Below are positions 7,756 to 16,943 of a DNA stretch of 22,263 bases, in pieces. The first letter of the stretch is position 1, and each line of letters opens with the position of its first letter. A program made the position numbers and the translations under genes. The DNA comes from Actinomycetes bacterium (lineage in GTDB: Bacteria; Actinomycetota; Actinomycetes; Mycobacteriales; Micromonosporaceae): contig JAEYGD010000226.1 of assembly GCA_023402505.1 (NCBI GenBank), positions 1 to 22,263 of the forward strand. The letters are read 5' to 3'. The notes below the pieces were generated by a model. It saw nothing but the letters and a program-made list of their open reading frames with translations, made no database searches and was not told where the DNA came from.

Positions 7756-8742
7756 GTGGGTTCCATCGGTTCGCTGCGTCGCATCGTCCTGACGCCGGGC
7801 GTGCACAACACCGACCTCGATGTCCGGGGTTTCCACGTCAAGTCGCCGCAGGCGCGCGACCTGCTCGAGACGATCGGCCGGACCTTCCTCCAGGGCTACG
7901 GCGAGGCGGCCGAGGCCGCCCGGGTCGCCGACCTGGGACCGGCCCTCGACCGGATTCCGACCCGGTTCCGCGGGTTCGGTTACGAGGGCGCGGCGATGGC
8001 GCTGGCGGTCCGCGACGGGTTGCCGTTCGGGGGCGGGAAGGTGGCGCGGTTCCTCGCCGGTGCCGGGGCCGAGCACGTCTACATGGCCTACGTCGGCGTC
8101 GGCTGGGCGATGGCCCGGCTGCCGCGGTTCCGGTGGTCGCGGCTGCACCTGCCGGACTCGTTGCTGCGCTGGCTCGCGCTCGACGGCTACGGCTTCCACC
8201 AGGCGTACTTCCGCACCCGGCGGTACGTCGTCGAGCAGTTCCGTGAGGAGCGGTTCCCGTGGCCCGCCGACGACGACATGGGGTACGCCGGGCGGGCGAT
8301 CGACCAGGGCATCGGCCGGGCCCTGTGGTTCGTCGGCGGGACCGACGTGCCGCAGGTCACCCGGCTGATCGACAACTTCGCCGAGTCCCGCCGCGCCGAC
8401 CTGTACGCCGGTGTCGGCCTCGCCGCGACGTACGCCGGTGGGGCCGACGAGACGGAGCTGCGGGAGCTGTGGCGACGGGCCGGGACCTACCGCGCCCACC
8501 TGATCCAGGGCAGCGCCTTCGCCGCCACGGCACGGGTGCGCGCCGGGCTGGTGGTGCCGCACGTGGAGACGGCGACCCGGCTGTTCTGCGGCATGTCGGC
8601 GCTCGACGCTGCAGCGGTCACCGAACGCGTGCGGCCCGGCTTCTCGTTGCCCGGTGAGCCGCCGGCGTACGAGGTCTGGCGGGACCAGATCCGACGGACC
8701 TTGGCCATCAGCCGGTACGACGGCACGTCGGACGGCCGCTAA
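7756..8742 (+). CDS. unbL: DUF1702 (UnbL-type) enediyne biosynthesis protein, copy 2
   Basis: The protein has 328 residues. GTG 7756 is chosen because AGGGG lies 5 bases upstream and the N terminus (SIGSLRRIVLTPG) aligns with copy 1. The open frame extends to a TTG at 7687 and includes a GTG at 7705, so a longer form cannot be excluded. It has the same blocks as copy 1: GFGYEGAAMALAVRDG, VGVGWAMARLPR, DGYGFHQAYFRTRRY, DQGIGRALWFVGG, GVGLAATYAGG, HLIQGSAFAATARV and PAYEVWRDQI. By eye the two proteins are about half identical throughout, so they are old paralogues, not a recent duplication. Its position just before PKSE, with a 42-base gap, is the usual place for the enediyne UnbL gene. Function unknown. 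Confidence 0.88.
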   Translation: MGSIGSLRRIVLTPGVHNTDLDVRGFHVKSPQARDLLETIGRTFLQGYGEAAEAARVADLGPALDRIPTRFRGFGYEGAAMALAVRDGLPFGGGKVARFLAGAGAEHVYMAYVGVGWAMARLPRFRWSRLHLPDSLLRWLALDGYGFHQAYFRTRRYVVEQFREERFPWPADDDMGYAGRAIDQGIGRALWFVGGTDVPQVTRLIDNFAESRRADLYAGVGLAATYAGGADETELRELWRRAGTYRAHLIQGSAFAATARVRAGLVVPHVETATRLFCGMSALDAAAVTERVRPGFSLPGEPPAYEVWRDQIRRTLAISRYDGTSDGR

Positions 8743-8784
8743 GAGCGCGGCGGTGACCGCGACCAGATGGGAGTTGTGCCCAAC

Positions 8785-11700
8785 ATGACGAGGATCGCCA
8801 TCATCGGCATGGCGTGCAGATACCCCGACGCGGCGACGCCCAGGGAGCTGTGGGAGAACGCCGTCGCCGGCCGGCGGGCCTTCCGCCGGTTACCCGACAG
8901 CCGGATGCGGCTGGCCGACTACTGGTCGGCCGATCCGGCCGCGCCGGACCGGTTCTACGCCCGCACGGCCGCCGTCCTTCAGGGCTGGGAGTTCGACCGG
9001 GTCGCCTTCGCGGTGGCCGGCAGCACCTTCCGGTCCACCGACCTGACGCACTGGCTGGCCCTGGACGTCGCCGCGGCGGCACTGGCCGACGCCGGGTTCC
9101 CGATGGGCGCGGGACTGCCGACCGAACGCACCGGCGTGGTCGTCGGCAACAGCCTCACCGGCGAGTTCGCCCGCGCCAACCAACTGCGGCTGCGCTGGCC
9201 GTACGTCCGCCGGGTGCTCGCCTCCGCGCTGACCGAACTGGACTGGGAGGAGCACCGGCTGGCGTCGTTCCTCGACCGCGTCGAGGCCGACTACAAGCGC
9301 CCGTTCCCCCCGGTCGACGAGGACACCCTCGCCGGTGCGCTGTCCAACACCATCGCCGGGCGGATCTGCAACCACTTCGACCTTCGCGGCGGTGGCTGGA
9401 CGGTCGACGGCGCCTGCTCCTCCTCGCTGCTGTCGGTCACCACCGCCTGCCGGGCGCTGGTCGACCGCGACGTCGACGTGGCCGTCGCCGGCGGCGTGGA
9501 CCTCTCGATCGACCCGTTCGAGATCATCGGCTTCGCCAAGACCGGCGCGCTCGCCACCGGCGAGATGCGGGTGTACGACCGCGAGTCGAACGGGTTCTGG
9601 CCCGGCGAGGGCTGCGGGATGGTCGTGCTGATGCGGGAGGACGAGGCGCGCCGGGCCGGGCACCGCGTCTACGCGACCGTCGCCGGCTGGGGCGTCTCCT
9701 CCGACGGCAAGGGCGGCATCACCCGGCCGGAGGTCGGCGGCTACCGGCTGGCGTTGCGCCGCGCGTACGCGAGGGCCGGATTCGGGCTGGAGACCGTCGC
9801 GCTGTTCGAGGGGCACGGCACCGGCACGAAGGTGGGCGACACGATCGAGTTGTCCGCGCTGTCGCAGGCGCGCCGGACGGCCGACCCGGCCGCGGCGCCC
9901 GCCGCGATCGGTTCCGTCAAGGCGATGATCGGGCACACCAAGGCCGCGGCCGGGGTCGCGGGCCTGATCAAGGCCGCGCTGGCGGTGCACCACGAGGCGC
10001 TGCCGCCGACGCTCGGTTGCCCGCAGCCGCACGAGCTGCTCACCGCGCCCGACCGCGCCCTACGGGTGCTCCCGGTCGCCGAGCCGTGGCCCGACCGGGT
10101 GCCGCTGCGAGCCGGCGTCACCGCCATGGGTTTCGGCGGCATCAACACCCACGTGGTCCTGGAGAACCCGCGACCCCGGCGCTCCCGCCGGCTCGACGCG
10201 CGTACCGCCGCCCTCGCCGCCGGCGCCCAGGACGTCGAACTGCTCGTCCTGGACGGCATCTCCTGGCCGGCGCTGCGCGACCGGGCGCAGCAGGTCGCCT
10301 CCTTCGCCGGGCAGGCCTCGTACGCCCAGCTCACCGACCTGGCCGTCGCGTTGCGTCACGACCTGCGCGACCTGCCCTACCGGGCGGCCGTCGTCGTCGG
10401 CACACCCGAGGACGCGCAGCGACAGCTGCGGCGCGTGGTCGAGGCGATCGACAGCGGAGCGACATTGCCGGGGTCCGGGCCGGCCCGCGCCTTCCTCGGC
10501 CGGGTCAGCGGGCGGGGCCGGATCGGCTACCTCTTCCCCGGTCAGGGGTCCGGGACGAGCACCGGCGGTGGAGCGCTGCGGCGCCGGTTGCCGGCGGTCG
10601 ACGACGTCTACCGGCGGGCGGCACCGCCGGTCGGTGCGGACCCGGTCGCCACCGAGATCGCGCAGCCCCGCATCGTCACCGGGTCGGTGGCCGGGCTCGC
10701 CGCGCTGTCGGCGCTGGGCATCGACGCCACCGTGGCGGTCGGGCACAGCCTCGGCGAGCTGACCGCCCTGCACTGGGCCGGCGTGATGGACCAGGCGACC
10801 CTGCTCCGGCTGGTCACCGCACGGGGCCGGGTCATGGCGGAGCACAGCGCCTCGGGCACGATGGCGGGGATCGCCGCACCACCGGAGGTCGTCGGCCGGC
10901 TGGTGACCGGCCTCCCGGTCGTCGTCAGCGGCTACAACGGCCCGGGGCAGACGATCGTCTCCGGCGCGGATGCCGCGATCGGGGAGCTCTGCGCCCGCGC
11001 CGCCGCCAGTGGCGTCCCGGCGCTGCCGCTGGCGGTGTCGCACGCGTTCCACTCGCCGCTGGTCGCGCCGGCGGCCGACGCGTTCGCCGGCACGCTGGTC
11101 GGCGTGGACCTGGCCGCCGTCAAGCGGCCGGTCGTGTCGACGGTCACCGGTGAGCCGCTGCCCGCGACGACGGACCTGGTCGCGCTGCTGCACCGCCAGA
11201 TCACCGAGCCGGTGCGGTTCAGCCAGGCCCTCGCCGCGGCGGCCGGGGAGAGCGACCTGTTCGTCGAGGTGGGCCCCGGTCACGTGCTCAGCCGCCTCGC
11301 CGCCGACATCACCGACGTGCCGGCCGTGTCGCTGGACACCACCGACGAGTCGCTCACGAGCCTGCTGCGGGTGGTCGCCGCCGCGTACGTCCACGGGGCG
11401 GCCGAACTGCCGGACCGGTTGTTCGAGGACCGCCTGGCGCGGCCGGTCGACCTCGCCGCGCCCGCCGCCGTGCTGAGCAGCCCCTGCGAGGCGGCCCCGC
11501 TCACCGACGTCGACGGCGGGCAGGGAGCCGCCGTCGACGGGCCCGTGGACGCCGGTCCCGAAGCGGCGGCGCAGCCCGCACCGGTGGATCCGGTGGCCGG
11601 CCCGCCGGAATCCACCCTCGACGTGTTGCGCCGGATGGCCGCCGCCCGGGCCGAACTCCCGGTGGAGATGGTCCGCCCCGACAGCCGTCTCCTCGACGAC

Positions 11701-14601
11701 CTGCACCTGAGCTCGATCACCGTCGGGCACGTCGTCAACGAGGCGGCCGACCGGCTGGGCCTGCCGCCGGCGCGTACCCCGTTGAACCTGGCGACCGCCT
11801 CGGTGCGCGAACTCGCCGAGATGCTCGACGAGCTGCGCGCCGGTGCGGGGGAGCAGGACGCGGCGGAGGCCGGCCCGCCGGTCGCCGGCGCCGGCAGCTG
11901 GGCGCGGGCCTGGCGCGTCGACCTGGACCCGGCTCCGACGCCGGAGCCGGTGGAGCGCGCCGACTCCGGCCCCTGGCGGTGGCACGCCCCGGCCGGGCAC
12001 CCGTTCGCCGCCGCCCTCGCCGAACGGTTGGCGGGTGCGGGGGTCGGCGCCGGTGTGCTGGTCTGCCTGCCGGCACAGTGCGACGAGCCCGACCTCGAAC
12101 TCGCGCTGCGCGGCTGCCAGGAGGCGCTGACCGGGGACGCGGGCGACCGGTTCGTCCTCGTCCAGCACGGCCGCGGCGCCGCGGGCATGGCCAAGACCCT
12201 GCGGCTGGAGGCGCCCCACCTGCGGGTGACGATCGTCCACCTGCCGCCCGACGCGCACGCCGTCGACCGCGTCGTGGACGAGGTGCGCGGCACGGACGGG
12301 TACGTGGAGGCGCACTACGACCAGGACCTCATACGCCGGTTGCCGACGCTGCGGGCCATGCCGGTGCACGCCGAGCGCAGCCAGGCGCCCCTCGACGACT
12401 CGGACGTGCTGCTGGTCACCGGCGGCGGCAAGGGGATCACCGCCGAGTGCGCGTTGACGGTCGCCGTGGACACCGGTGCCCGGGTCGCCGTGCTGGGCCG
12501 GTCGGACCCCGCGCGGGACACCGAGCTCGCGGCGAACCTGGAGCGGATGGCGCACCACGGGGTGCGGGCGCACTACGTGCGAGCGGACGTCTCCGACCCG
12601 GCGCAGGTCCGCGCCGCCGTCGACGAGGTCGCGCGGGTGCTCGGTCCGGTGACCGCCGTCCTGCACGGGGCCGGCGTCAACGAGCCGGCGGCGCTGCCGA
12701 ACGTGGACGTCGCCGCCCTGCGGCGGGCCTTCGCCGCGAAGGTCGGCGGCCTGCGGGCGGTGCTGGCCGCCGTCGGGCCACGGAACCTGCGCCTGCTGGT
12801 CACCCTGGGCAGCATCATCGGTCGGGCCGGCCTGCACGGCGAGGCGCACTACGCGACGGCCAACGAGTGGTTGACCGACCTGACCCTCGAGGTGGGCCGG
12901 GAAAACCCGGACTGTCGCAGCCTCTGCCTCGAATGGTCCGTCTGGTCCGGGGTGGGCATGGGCGAGCGGCTGTCGGTCGTGGAGAGCCTGGCCCGCGAGG
13001 GGGTCACGCCGATCACCCCGACCCAGGGCGTGGAGCTGCTGCGCCGCCTGCTGTCGGACCCGGCGGCGCCTCCGGCGGTGGTGATCAGCGGACGGACCTC
13101 CGGGATCGACACGGTGCGCTACGAGCCGGCGCGGCTGCCGCTGCTCCGGTTCCTGGAACGACCACTGGTCCACTACCCGGGCGTGGAACTGGTGTCGGAG
13201 GTGGAGCTGACCGCGGGAGCCGACCTCTACCTGCCGGACCACCTGCTCGACGGCAACCTGCTCTTCCCCGCCGTCCTCGGCCTGGAAGCGATGGCCCAGG
13301 TCGCGCGGGCCCTCACCGGCAGTCCGGCGGCACCGACCATCGAGGACGCGCAGTTCCTCCGGCCGATCGTCGTACCCCCCGACGGGGCGACCCGGATCCG
13401 GATCGCGGCGGTCGTCACCGACACCGACGTGGTGGAGGTCGCGGTGCGTAGCGGCGAGACCCGGTTCGCCGCCGAACACTTCCGGGCCCGGCTGCGCTTC
13501 GACGGGCGGCCCCCCGCCGCCGGTCCGCCCGAGCCCGGCCCGGAGCAGCTGCCCGCGGTGCCGCTGCGGCCGGAGGACCTCTACGGCGACCTGCTGTTCC
13601 AGGGCCAGCGGTTCCGCCGGGTCCTGCGCTACCACCGGGCGGCGGCCCGCGCGGTGGACGCGGACCTGGCGGCGACGGAGGTGGACTGGTTCGCTCCCTT
13701 CCATCCGGGTGCCCTGGTGCTCGGCGACCCGGGGCTGCGGGACGCGCTGCTGCACGTCAACCAGGTCTGCGTCCCGCACGCCACGCTGCTGCCGGTCGGC
13801 GTCGACCGGATCCGGATGTCCGCCGGACCGGTCGACCCGGCCGGGTACCGGTACTGCGCCACGGAACGCTTCCGCGACGGCGACACATACGTCTACGACC
13901 TGGCGTTGCGCCGCGGGGACGGCACGGTGGTCGAACGCTGGGACGGGCTGCGCCTGCGGGCGGTACGCAAGAGCGACGGCCGGGGACCGTGGCTGCCGCC
14001 GCTGCTGGGACCGTACCTGCAGCGGACGGTGGAGGACCTGACCGGCGTCGAGTTGTCGGTCGGGGTGGAGCCGGCCGAGCCCGACGACGGTGCGGGTACC
14101 GGCGATCTGCGTACCCGTCGCCGAGCCCGCTCGGCCCGGGCACTGGCCCGGGCCACCGGCCGGGTGACGCCGATCCGGTACCGGGGCGACGGCCGGCCGG
14201 AGACCGACGCCGGCCAGGAGCTGTCATTCGCGCACGGGGCGGGGATGACCGTGTGTACGACAGCGCCGGCGACGACCGCCTGCGACGTCGAACCGGTGGC
14301 GCCCCGCACCCCGGTCGAGTGGCGCGGCCTGCTCGGCGCGCACGCCGAGTTGCTCCCGCTGCTGACCGCCGCCGAGGCGGGCGGCGAGCTGGACCTCGCG
14401 GCCACCCGGGTCTGGACGGCGATGGAGTGCCTGCAGAAGGCGGGCGAACCGCCGGGCGGCACGCTGACCGTCCTGCCCACCGAGCAGGCCGGCTGGGTCG
14501 TCTTCGCCGCCGGACCGATCTCGGTGGCGACCTTCGCGACGACCCTGCGTGGCCGTCCCGAGCCGGTCGTGTTCGGCGTGCTGACGAAGGGAGGCCGCTA
14601 G
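8785..14601 (+). CDS. pksE: Enediyne polyketide synthase PKSE (KS-AT-ACP-KR-DH-PPTase)
   Basis: An iterative type I PKS of 1,938 residues, normal for the family. ATG 8785 is preceded by GGGAG and opens on the family N terminus TRIAIIGMACRYPDA; ATG 8767 is an alternative adding six residues. KS: C211 in DGACSSSL, H344 in EGHGTGT, H384 in GHTKAAAG. AT: GQGSG near 585-590, S655 in GHSLGEL, H756 in HAFHSP, the malonyl-type form. ACP: S977 in LHLSSITV. KR: glycine-rich GGGKGIT near 1211, S1343 and Y1356. DH: H1486 in the H-x3-G-x4-P motif HLLDGNLLFP. C-terminal phosphopantetheinyl transferase: D1834 and E1836 in CDVEP, then WTAMECLQKAG. All expected catalytic residues are present. The enzyme charges its own ACP and makes a linear conjugated polyene from malonyl-CoA. 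TAG at 14599-14601 is directly followed by the thioesterase gene. Confidence 0.98.
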   Translation: MTRIAIIGMACRYPDAATPRELWENAVAGRRAFRRLPDSRMRLADYWSADPAAPDRFYARTAAVLQGWEFDRVAFAVAGSTFRSTDLTHWLALDVAAAALADAGFPMGAGLPTERTGVVVGNSLTGEFARANQLRLRWPYVRRVLASALTELDWEEHRLASFLDRVEADYKRPFPPVDEDTLAGALSNTIAGRICNHFDLRGGGWTVDGACSSSLLSVTTACRALVDRDVDVAVAGGVDLSIDPFEIIGFAKTGALATGEMRVYDRESNGFWPGEGCGMVVLMREDEARRAGHRVYATVAGWGVSSDGKGGITRPEVGGYRLALRRAYARAGFGLETVALFEGHGTGTKVGDTIELSALSQARRTADPAAAPAAIGSVKAMIGHTKAAAGVAGLIKAALAVHHEALPPTLGCPQPHELLTAPDRALRVLPVAEPWPDRVPLRAGVTAMGFGGINTHVVLENPRPRRSRRLDARTAALAAGAQDVELLVLDGISWPALRDRAQQVASFAGQASYAQLTDLAVALRHDLRDLPYRAAVVVGTPEDAQRQLRRVVEAIDSGATLPGSGPARAFLGRVSGRGRIGYLFPGQGSGTSTGGGALRRRLPAVDDVYRRAAPPVGADPVATEIAQPRIVTGSVAGLAALSALGIDATVAVGHSLGELTALHWAGVMDQATLLRLVTARGRVMAEHSASGTMAGIAAPPEVVGRLVTGLPVVVSGYNGPGQTIVSGADAAIGELCARAAASGVPALPLAVSHAFHSPLVAPAADAFAGTLVGVDLAAVKRPVVSTVTGEPLPATTDLVALLHRQITEPVRFSQALAAAAGESDLFVEVGPGHVLSRLAADITDVPAVSLDTTDESLTSLLRVVAAAYVHGAAELPDRLFEDRLARPVDLAAPAAVLSSPCEAAPLTDVDGGQGAAVDGPVDAGPEAAAQPAPVDPVAGPPESTLDVLRRMAAARAELPVEMVRPDSRLLDDLHLSSITVGHVVNEAADRLGLPPARTPLNLATASVRELAEMLDELRAGAGEQDAAEAGPPVAGAGSWARAWRVDLDPAPTPEPVERADSGPWRWHAPAGHPFAAALAERLAGAGVGAGVLVCLPAQCDEPDLELALRGCQEALTGDAGDRFVLVQHGRGAAGMAKTLRLEAPHLRVTIVHLPPDAHAVDRVVDEVRGTDGYVEAHYDQDLIRRLPTLRAMPVHAERSQAPLDDSDVLLVTGGGKGITAECALTVAVDTGARVAVLGRSDPARDTELAANLERMAHHGVRAHYVRADVSDPAQVRAAVDEVARVLGPVTAVLHGAGVNEPAALPNVDVAALRRAFAAKVGGLRAVLAAVGPRNLRLLVTLGSIIGRAGLHGEAHYATANEWLTDLTLEVGRENPDCRSLCLEWSVWSGVGMGERLSVVESLAREGVTPITPTQGVELLRRLLSDPAAPPAVVISGRTSGIDTVRYEPARLPLLRFLERPLVHYPGVELVSEVELTAGADLYLPDHLLDGNLLFPAVLGLEAMAQVARALTGSPAAPTIEDAQFLRPIVVPPDGATRIRIAAVVTDTDVVEVAVRSGETRFAAEHFRARLRFDGRPPAAGPPEPGPEQLPAVPLRPEDLYGDLLFQGQRFRRVLRYHRAAARAVDADLAATEVDWFAPFHPGALVLGDPGLRDALLHVNQVCVPHATLLPVGVDRIRMSAGPVDPAGYRYCATERFRDGDTYVYDLALRRGDGTVVERWDGLRLRAVRKSDGRGPWLPPLLGPYLQRTVEDLTGVELSVGVEPAEPDDGAGTGDLRTRRRARSARALARATGRVTPIRYRGDGRPETDAGQELSFAHGAGMTVCTTAPATTACDVEPVAPRTPVEWRGLLGAHAELLPLLTAAEAGGELDLAATRVWTAMECLQKAGEPPGGTLTVLPTEQAGWVVFAAGPISVATFATTLRGRPEPVVFGVLTKGGR

Positions 14602-14602
14602 C

Positions 14603-15043
14603 ATGGCGCGCTACTTCGAGTACCGGCACGTCGTCGGATTCGAGGAGACCAATCTCGTCGGGAACGTCTACTACGTCAACTACCTGCGCTGGCAGGGGCG
14701 GTGCCGGGAGCTGTTCCTCAAGGAGCGGGCACCGGACGTGCTGGCCGACCTGCGCGACGACCTGAAGCTGTTCACCCTGCGGGTCGACTGCGAGTTCTTC
14801 GCCGAGCTGGCGGTCTTCGACGAACTGTCCATCCGGATGCGGCTGGTCGACCTCGCACAGACCCAGGTGGAGTTCGGGTTCGACTACGTCCGCCTGGACG
14901 GTTCCGGCGCCGAGACCCTGGTGGCGCGAGGGCTGCAGCGGGTCGCGTGCATGCGCGGCCCGAACACCCGGACGGTGCCGACCCGGGTGCCGGATCCGCT
15001 GCTGCGCGCCCTGGCGCCCTACTCGGCGCGGACGGCCCCGTGA
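14603..15043 (+). CDS. Enediyne hotdog thioesterase (CalE7/DynE7/SgcE10 type)
   Basis: A 146-residue hotdog-fold protein of the 4HBT superfamily. ATG 14603 lies one base after the PKSE stop, with AAGGGAGG inside the end of PKSE as its ribosome site. The N-terminal signature FEETNLVGNVYYVNYLRWQGRCRELFL is that of enediyne thioesterases; N17 and R35 correspond, with a two-residue offset, to CalE7 N19 and R37, which are known to matter for its hydrolysis and decarboxylation. These enzymes lack the acidic nucleophile of ordinary 4-hydroxybenzoyl-CoA thioesterases. With its cognate PKSE the family releases the polyene; CalE7 and DynE7 give a 15-carbon heptaene in vitro. It ends in TGA overlapping the next ATG (ATGATG region at 15041-15045), so PKSE, thioesterase, reductase and P450 are tightly coupled. 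Confidence 0.96.
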   Translation: MARYFEYRHVVGFEETNLVGNVYYVNYLRWQGRCRELFLKERAPDVLADLRDDLKLFTLRVDCEFFAELAVFDELSIRMRLVDLAQTQVEFGFDYVRLDGSGAETLVARGLQRVACMRGPNTRTVPTRVPDPLLRALAPYSARTAP

Positions 15044-15576
15044 TGGCCCCCCGGCCGGACCTGCCGGGCGACGCGGAGAGCCGCCGCGCGCTCCGGCAGG
15101 TCTTCGGCACCTTCGCCACGGGTGTGACGGTGGTGACCGTGGGCGGCGAGCGGCCGCACGGCATGACCGCCAACTCCTTCACCTCGGTCTCCCTGGATCC
15201 GCCACTCGTGCTCGTCTGCGTCGACCGCGGCGCGGTCATGCACGGCTGCCTGGACACGGCCCGGTTCTTCGGCATCTCGGTGCTGGCAGCCGGCCATGCC
15301 GGGCTGGCCCGCTACTTCGCCGACCCCCGGCGACCGGTGGGACCGGACGAGTTCGCGCAGGTCACCGTGGTGGCCGGTGAGCGGACCGGTGTGCCGCTGA
15401 TCGCGGGCGCGCTCGCCTGGTTCGAGTGCGAGCTGTGGCGGCGCTACGACGGCGGCGACCACACGATCGTCGTGGGTCGGCTGCTGCGTACCGACCGGCC
15501 GGCGGAGGCCGACGCCCTGCTGTTCCACCGGGGACAGCTCCACACCACCCGCCCCGACTGGAAGGCGACGCCGTGA
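15043..15576 (+). CDS. Flavin reductase (SgcE6-like, FRP/HpaC family)
   Basis: A 177-residue protein of the small flavin:NAD(P)H reductase family. ATG 15043 overlaps the thioesterase stop by one base; an adjacent GTG at 15040 is a possible alternative. Family features are RQVFGTFATGVTVVTVGGERPHGMTANSFTSVSLDPPLVLVCVD at residues about 19-62, an FFGISVLAAGHAGLARYFA block, WFECELWRRYDGGDHTIVVGRL, and a C-terminal LLFHRGQLH. The enzyme should reduce free FAD or FMN for a separate flavin-dependent monooxygenase. SgcE6 does this for hydroxylases and a halogenase partner in C-1027 biosynthesis. No flavin monooxygenase or halogenase gene is in this window, so its client must lie outside. The TGA overlaps the GTG of the P450. 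Confidence 0.94.
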   Translation: MAPRPDLPGDAESRRALRQVFGTFATGVTVVTVGGERPHGMTANSFTSVSLDPPLVLVCVDRGAVMHGCLDTARFFGISVLAAGHAGLARYFADPRRPVGPDEFAQVTVVAGERTGVPLIAGALAWFECELWRRYDGGDHTIVVGRLLRTDRPAEADALLFHRGQLHTTRPDWKATP

Positions 15577-16943
15577 CCAGCTCAACCGAACGCCCGCTGC
15601 CTCCGCCGGGTCCACCGCGTCGGGCCGCCCTGCGCCTGCTGGCGGTGATGTCCCGGGACCGGCTCGGCATGATCGGCGACGCCGTCGACCGGTACGGGGA
15701 CGCGGTCCGGCTGCCGGTCGGCCACAAGAGCCTGCACGTGTTCAACCGGCCCGAGTACGCGAAGCACGTCCTGGCCGACAACAGCGCCAACTACCGCAAG
15801 GGGATCGGCCTGGTCCACGCCCGACGCGCGCTGGGTGACGGACTGCTGACCAGCGACGGCGAGGTGTGGCGGAACCAGCGGCGCGTGATCCAGCCGGCGT
15901 TCCACCCGCGGCGGCTGGCCCGCCACGCCGACCTCGTCGCCGCCGAGGCCGAGTTGCTGATGCGCCGGCTGCGGCGGCGCGGCGGGGAGGAACCGGTCGA
16001 CGTCGTGGCCGAGTTCACCGGGCTGACCCTCGGCGTCCTGGGACGCACCCTGCTCGACACGGACCTTTCCGCGTTCGAGTCGATCGGCGAGGCGTTCGCC
16101 ACCGTGCAGGACCAGGCCATGTTCGAGCTGGCCACGCTCAACGCCGTTCCGACCTGGCTGCCGCTGCGCCGCCAGCTACGGTTCCGCGGCGCCAGACGCC
16201 AGTTGCAGCGGGTGGTCGACGAGCTGGTCGTGCAGCGGGAGCGCCGACCGTTCGGTGACGAGGAGGACGTGCTGTCCCGGCTCATCCTGTCCACCCGTGC
16301 CGAACCCGACCCGGCGGTGGCCCGCCGCCGGCTCCGTGACGAGCTGGTCACGCTGCTGCTCGCCGGGCACGAGACCACCGCCAGCACGCTGGGCTGGACC
16401 CTGCACCTCATCGACAACGAGCCGGAGGTGCGGCGGCGGCTCCGGGAGGAGGCGGATCGTGTCCTCGGCGGTCGCCTGCCGATCTACGCCGACCTGCACC
16501 ACCTGCGGTTCACCACGATGGTCGTCGAGGAGGCCATGCGGCTCTATCCGCCGGTGTGGCTGTTACCGCGCCTGGCGGTGGCGGAGGACGTGGTGGGTGG
16601 TTACCGGGTACCGGCCGGGGCCGACGTCGTGATCCTGCCGTACACCCTGCACCGGCACCCCGAGTTCTGGACGGCGCCGCAGCGGTTCGACCCCGACCGG
16701 TTCGATCCGGCTCGGGCGCGGGACCGCCCCCGGTACGCCTACATCCCGTTCGGTGCCGGGCCCCGGGTGTGTGTCGGCAGCAGTCTCGGCCTGATGGAGG
16801 CGGTTTTCGTCCTCGCGATGATCGCGCGGGAGCTGCGGCTGTCGACCGTGCCGGGTCACCGGACCGTCCCGGAGCCGATGCTCTCCTTGAGAATCCGCGG
16901 CGGCTTGCCGATGTTGATCAGTGGAGTCGGCGCGACCTCGTGA
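15573..16943 (+). CDS. Cytochrome P450 (enediyne E7-like)
   Basis: The 456-residue protein starts at GTG 15573, which overlaps the reductase stop (GTGA). All P450 landmarks are present: WRNQRRVIQPAFHP (C-helix), I-helix LLLAGHETTAS with the acid-alcohol pair, K-helix EEAMRLYPP (E-x-x-R), the FDPDRFDP meander and heme loop FGAGPRVCVG with the iron ligand at C400. It is soluble, with no membrane anchor, and resembles the CYP class with LAGHETT/HPEFW seen in bacterial epoxidases and fatty-acid-like P450s. It belongs to the same coupled transcript as PKSE and fits the P450 (SgcE7 type) conserved among nine-membered enediyne clusters. The substrate is probably a core intermediate. The last 88 bases are antisense to the 3' end of the AraC gene. 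Confidence 0.95.
   Translation: MTSSTERPLPPPGPPRRAALRLLAVMSRDRLGMIGDAVDRYGDAVRLPVGHKSLHVFNRPEYAKHVLADNSANYRKGIGLVHARRALGDGLLTSDGEVWRNQRRVIQPAFHPRRLARHADLVAAEAELLMRRLRRRGGEEPVDVVAEFTGLTLGVLGRTLLDTDLSAFESIGEAFATVQDQAMFELATLNAVPTWLPLRRQLRFRGARRQLQRVVDELVVQRERRPFGDEEDVLSRLILSTRAEPDPAVARRRLRDELVTLLLAGHETTASTLGWTLHLIDNEPEVRRRLREEADRVLGGRLPIYADLHHLRFTTMVVEEAMRLYPPVWLLPRLAVAEDVVGGYRVPAGADVVILPYTLHRHPEFWTAPQRFDPDRFDPARARDRPRYAYIPFGAGPRVCVGSSLGLMEAVFVLAMIARELRLSTVPGHRTVPEPMLSLRIRGGLPMLISGVGATS

Noticed and set aside
10060..13779. 1,239-codon open frame antisense to PKSE
   Set aside because: Long antisense frames are expected opposite high-GC genes; the product is His/Arg/Gly-rich with no domain, while the sense strand has all PKSE catalytic motifs.
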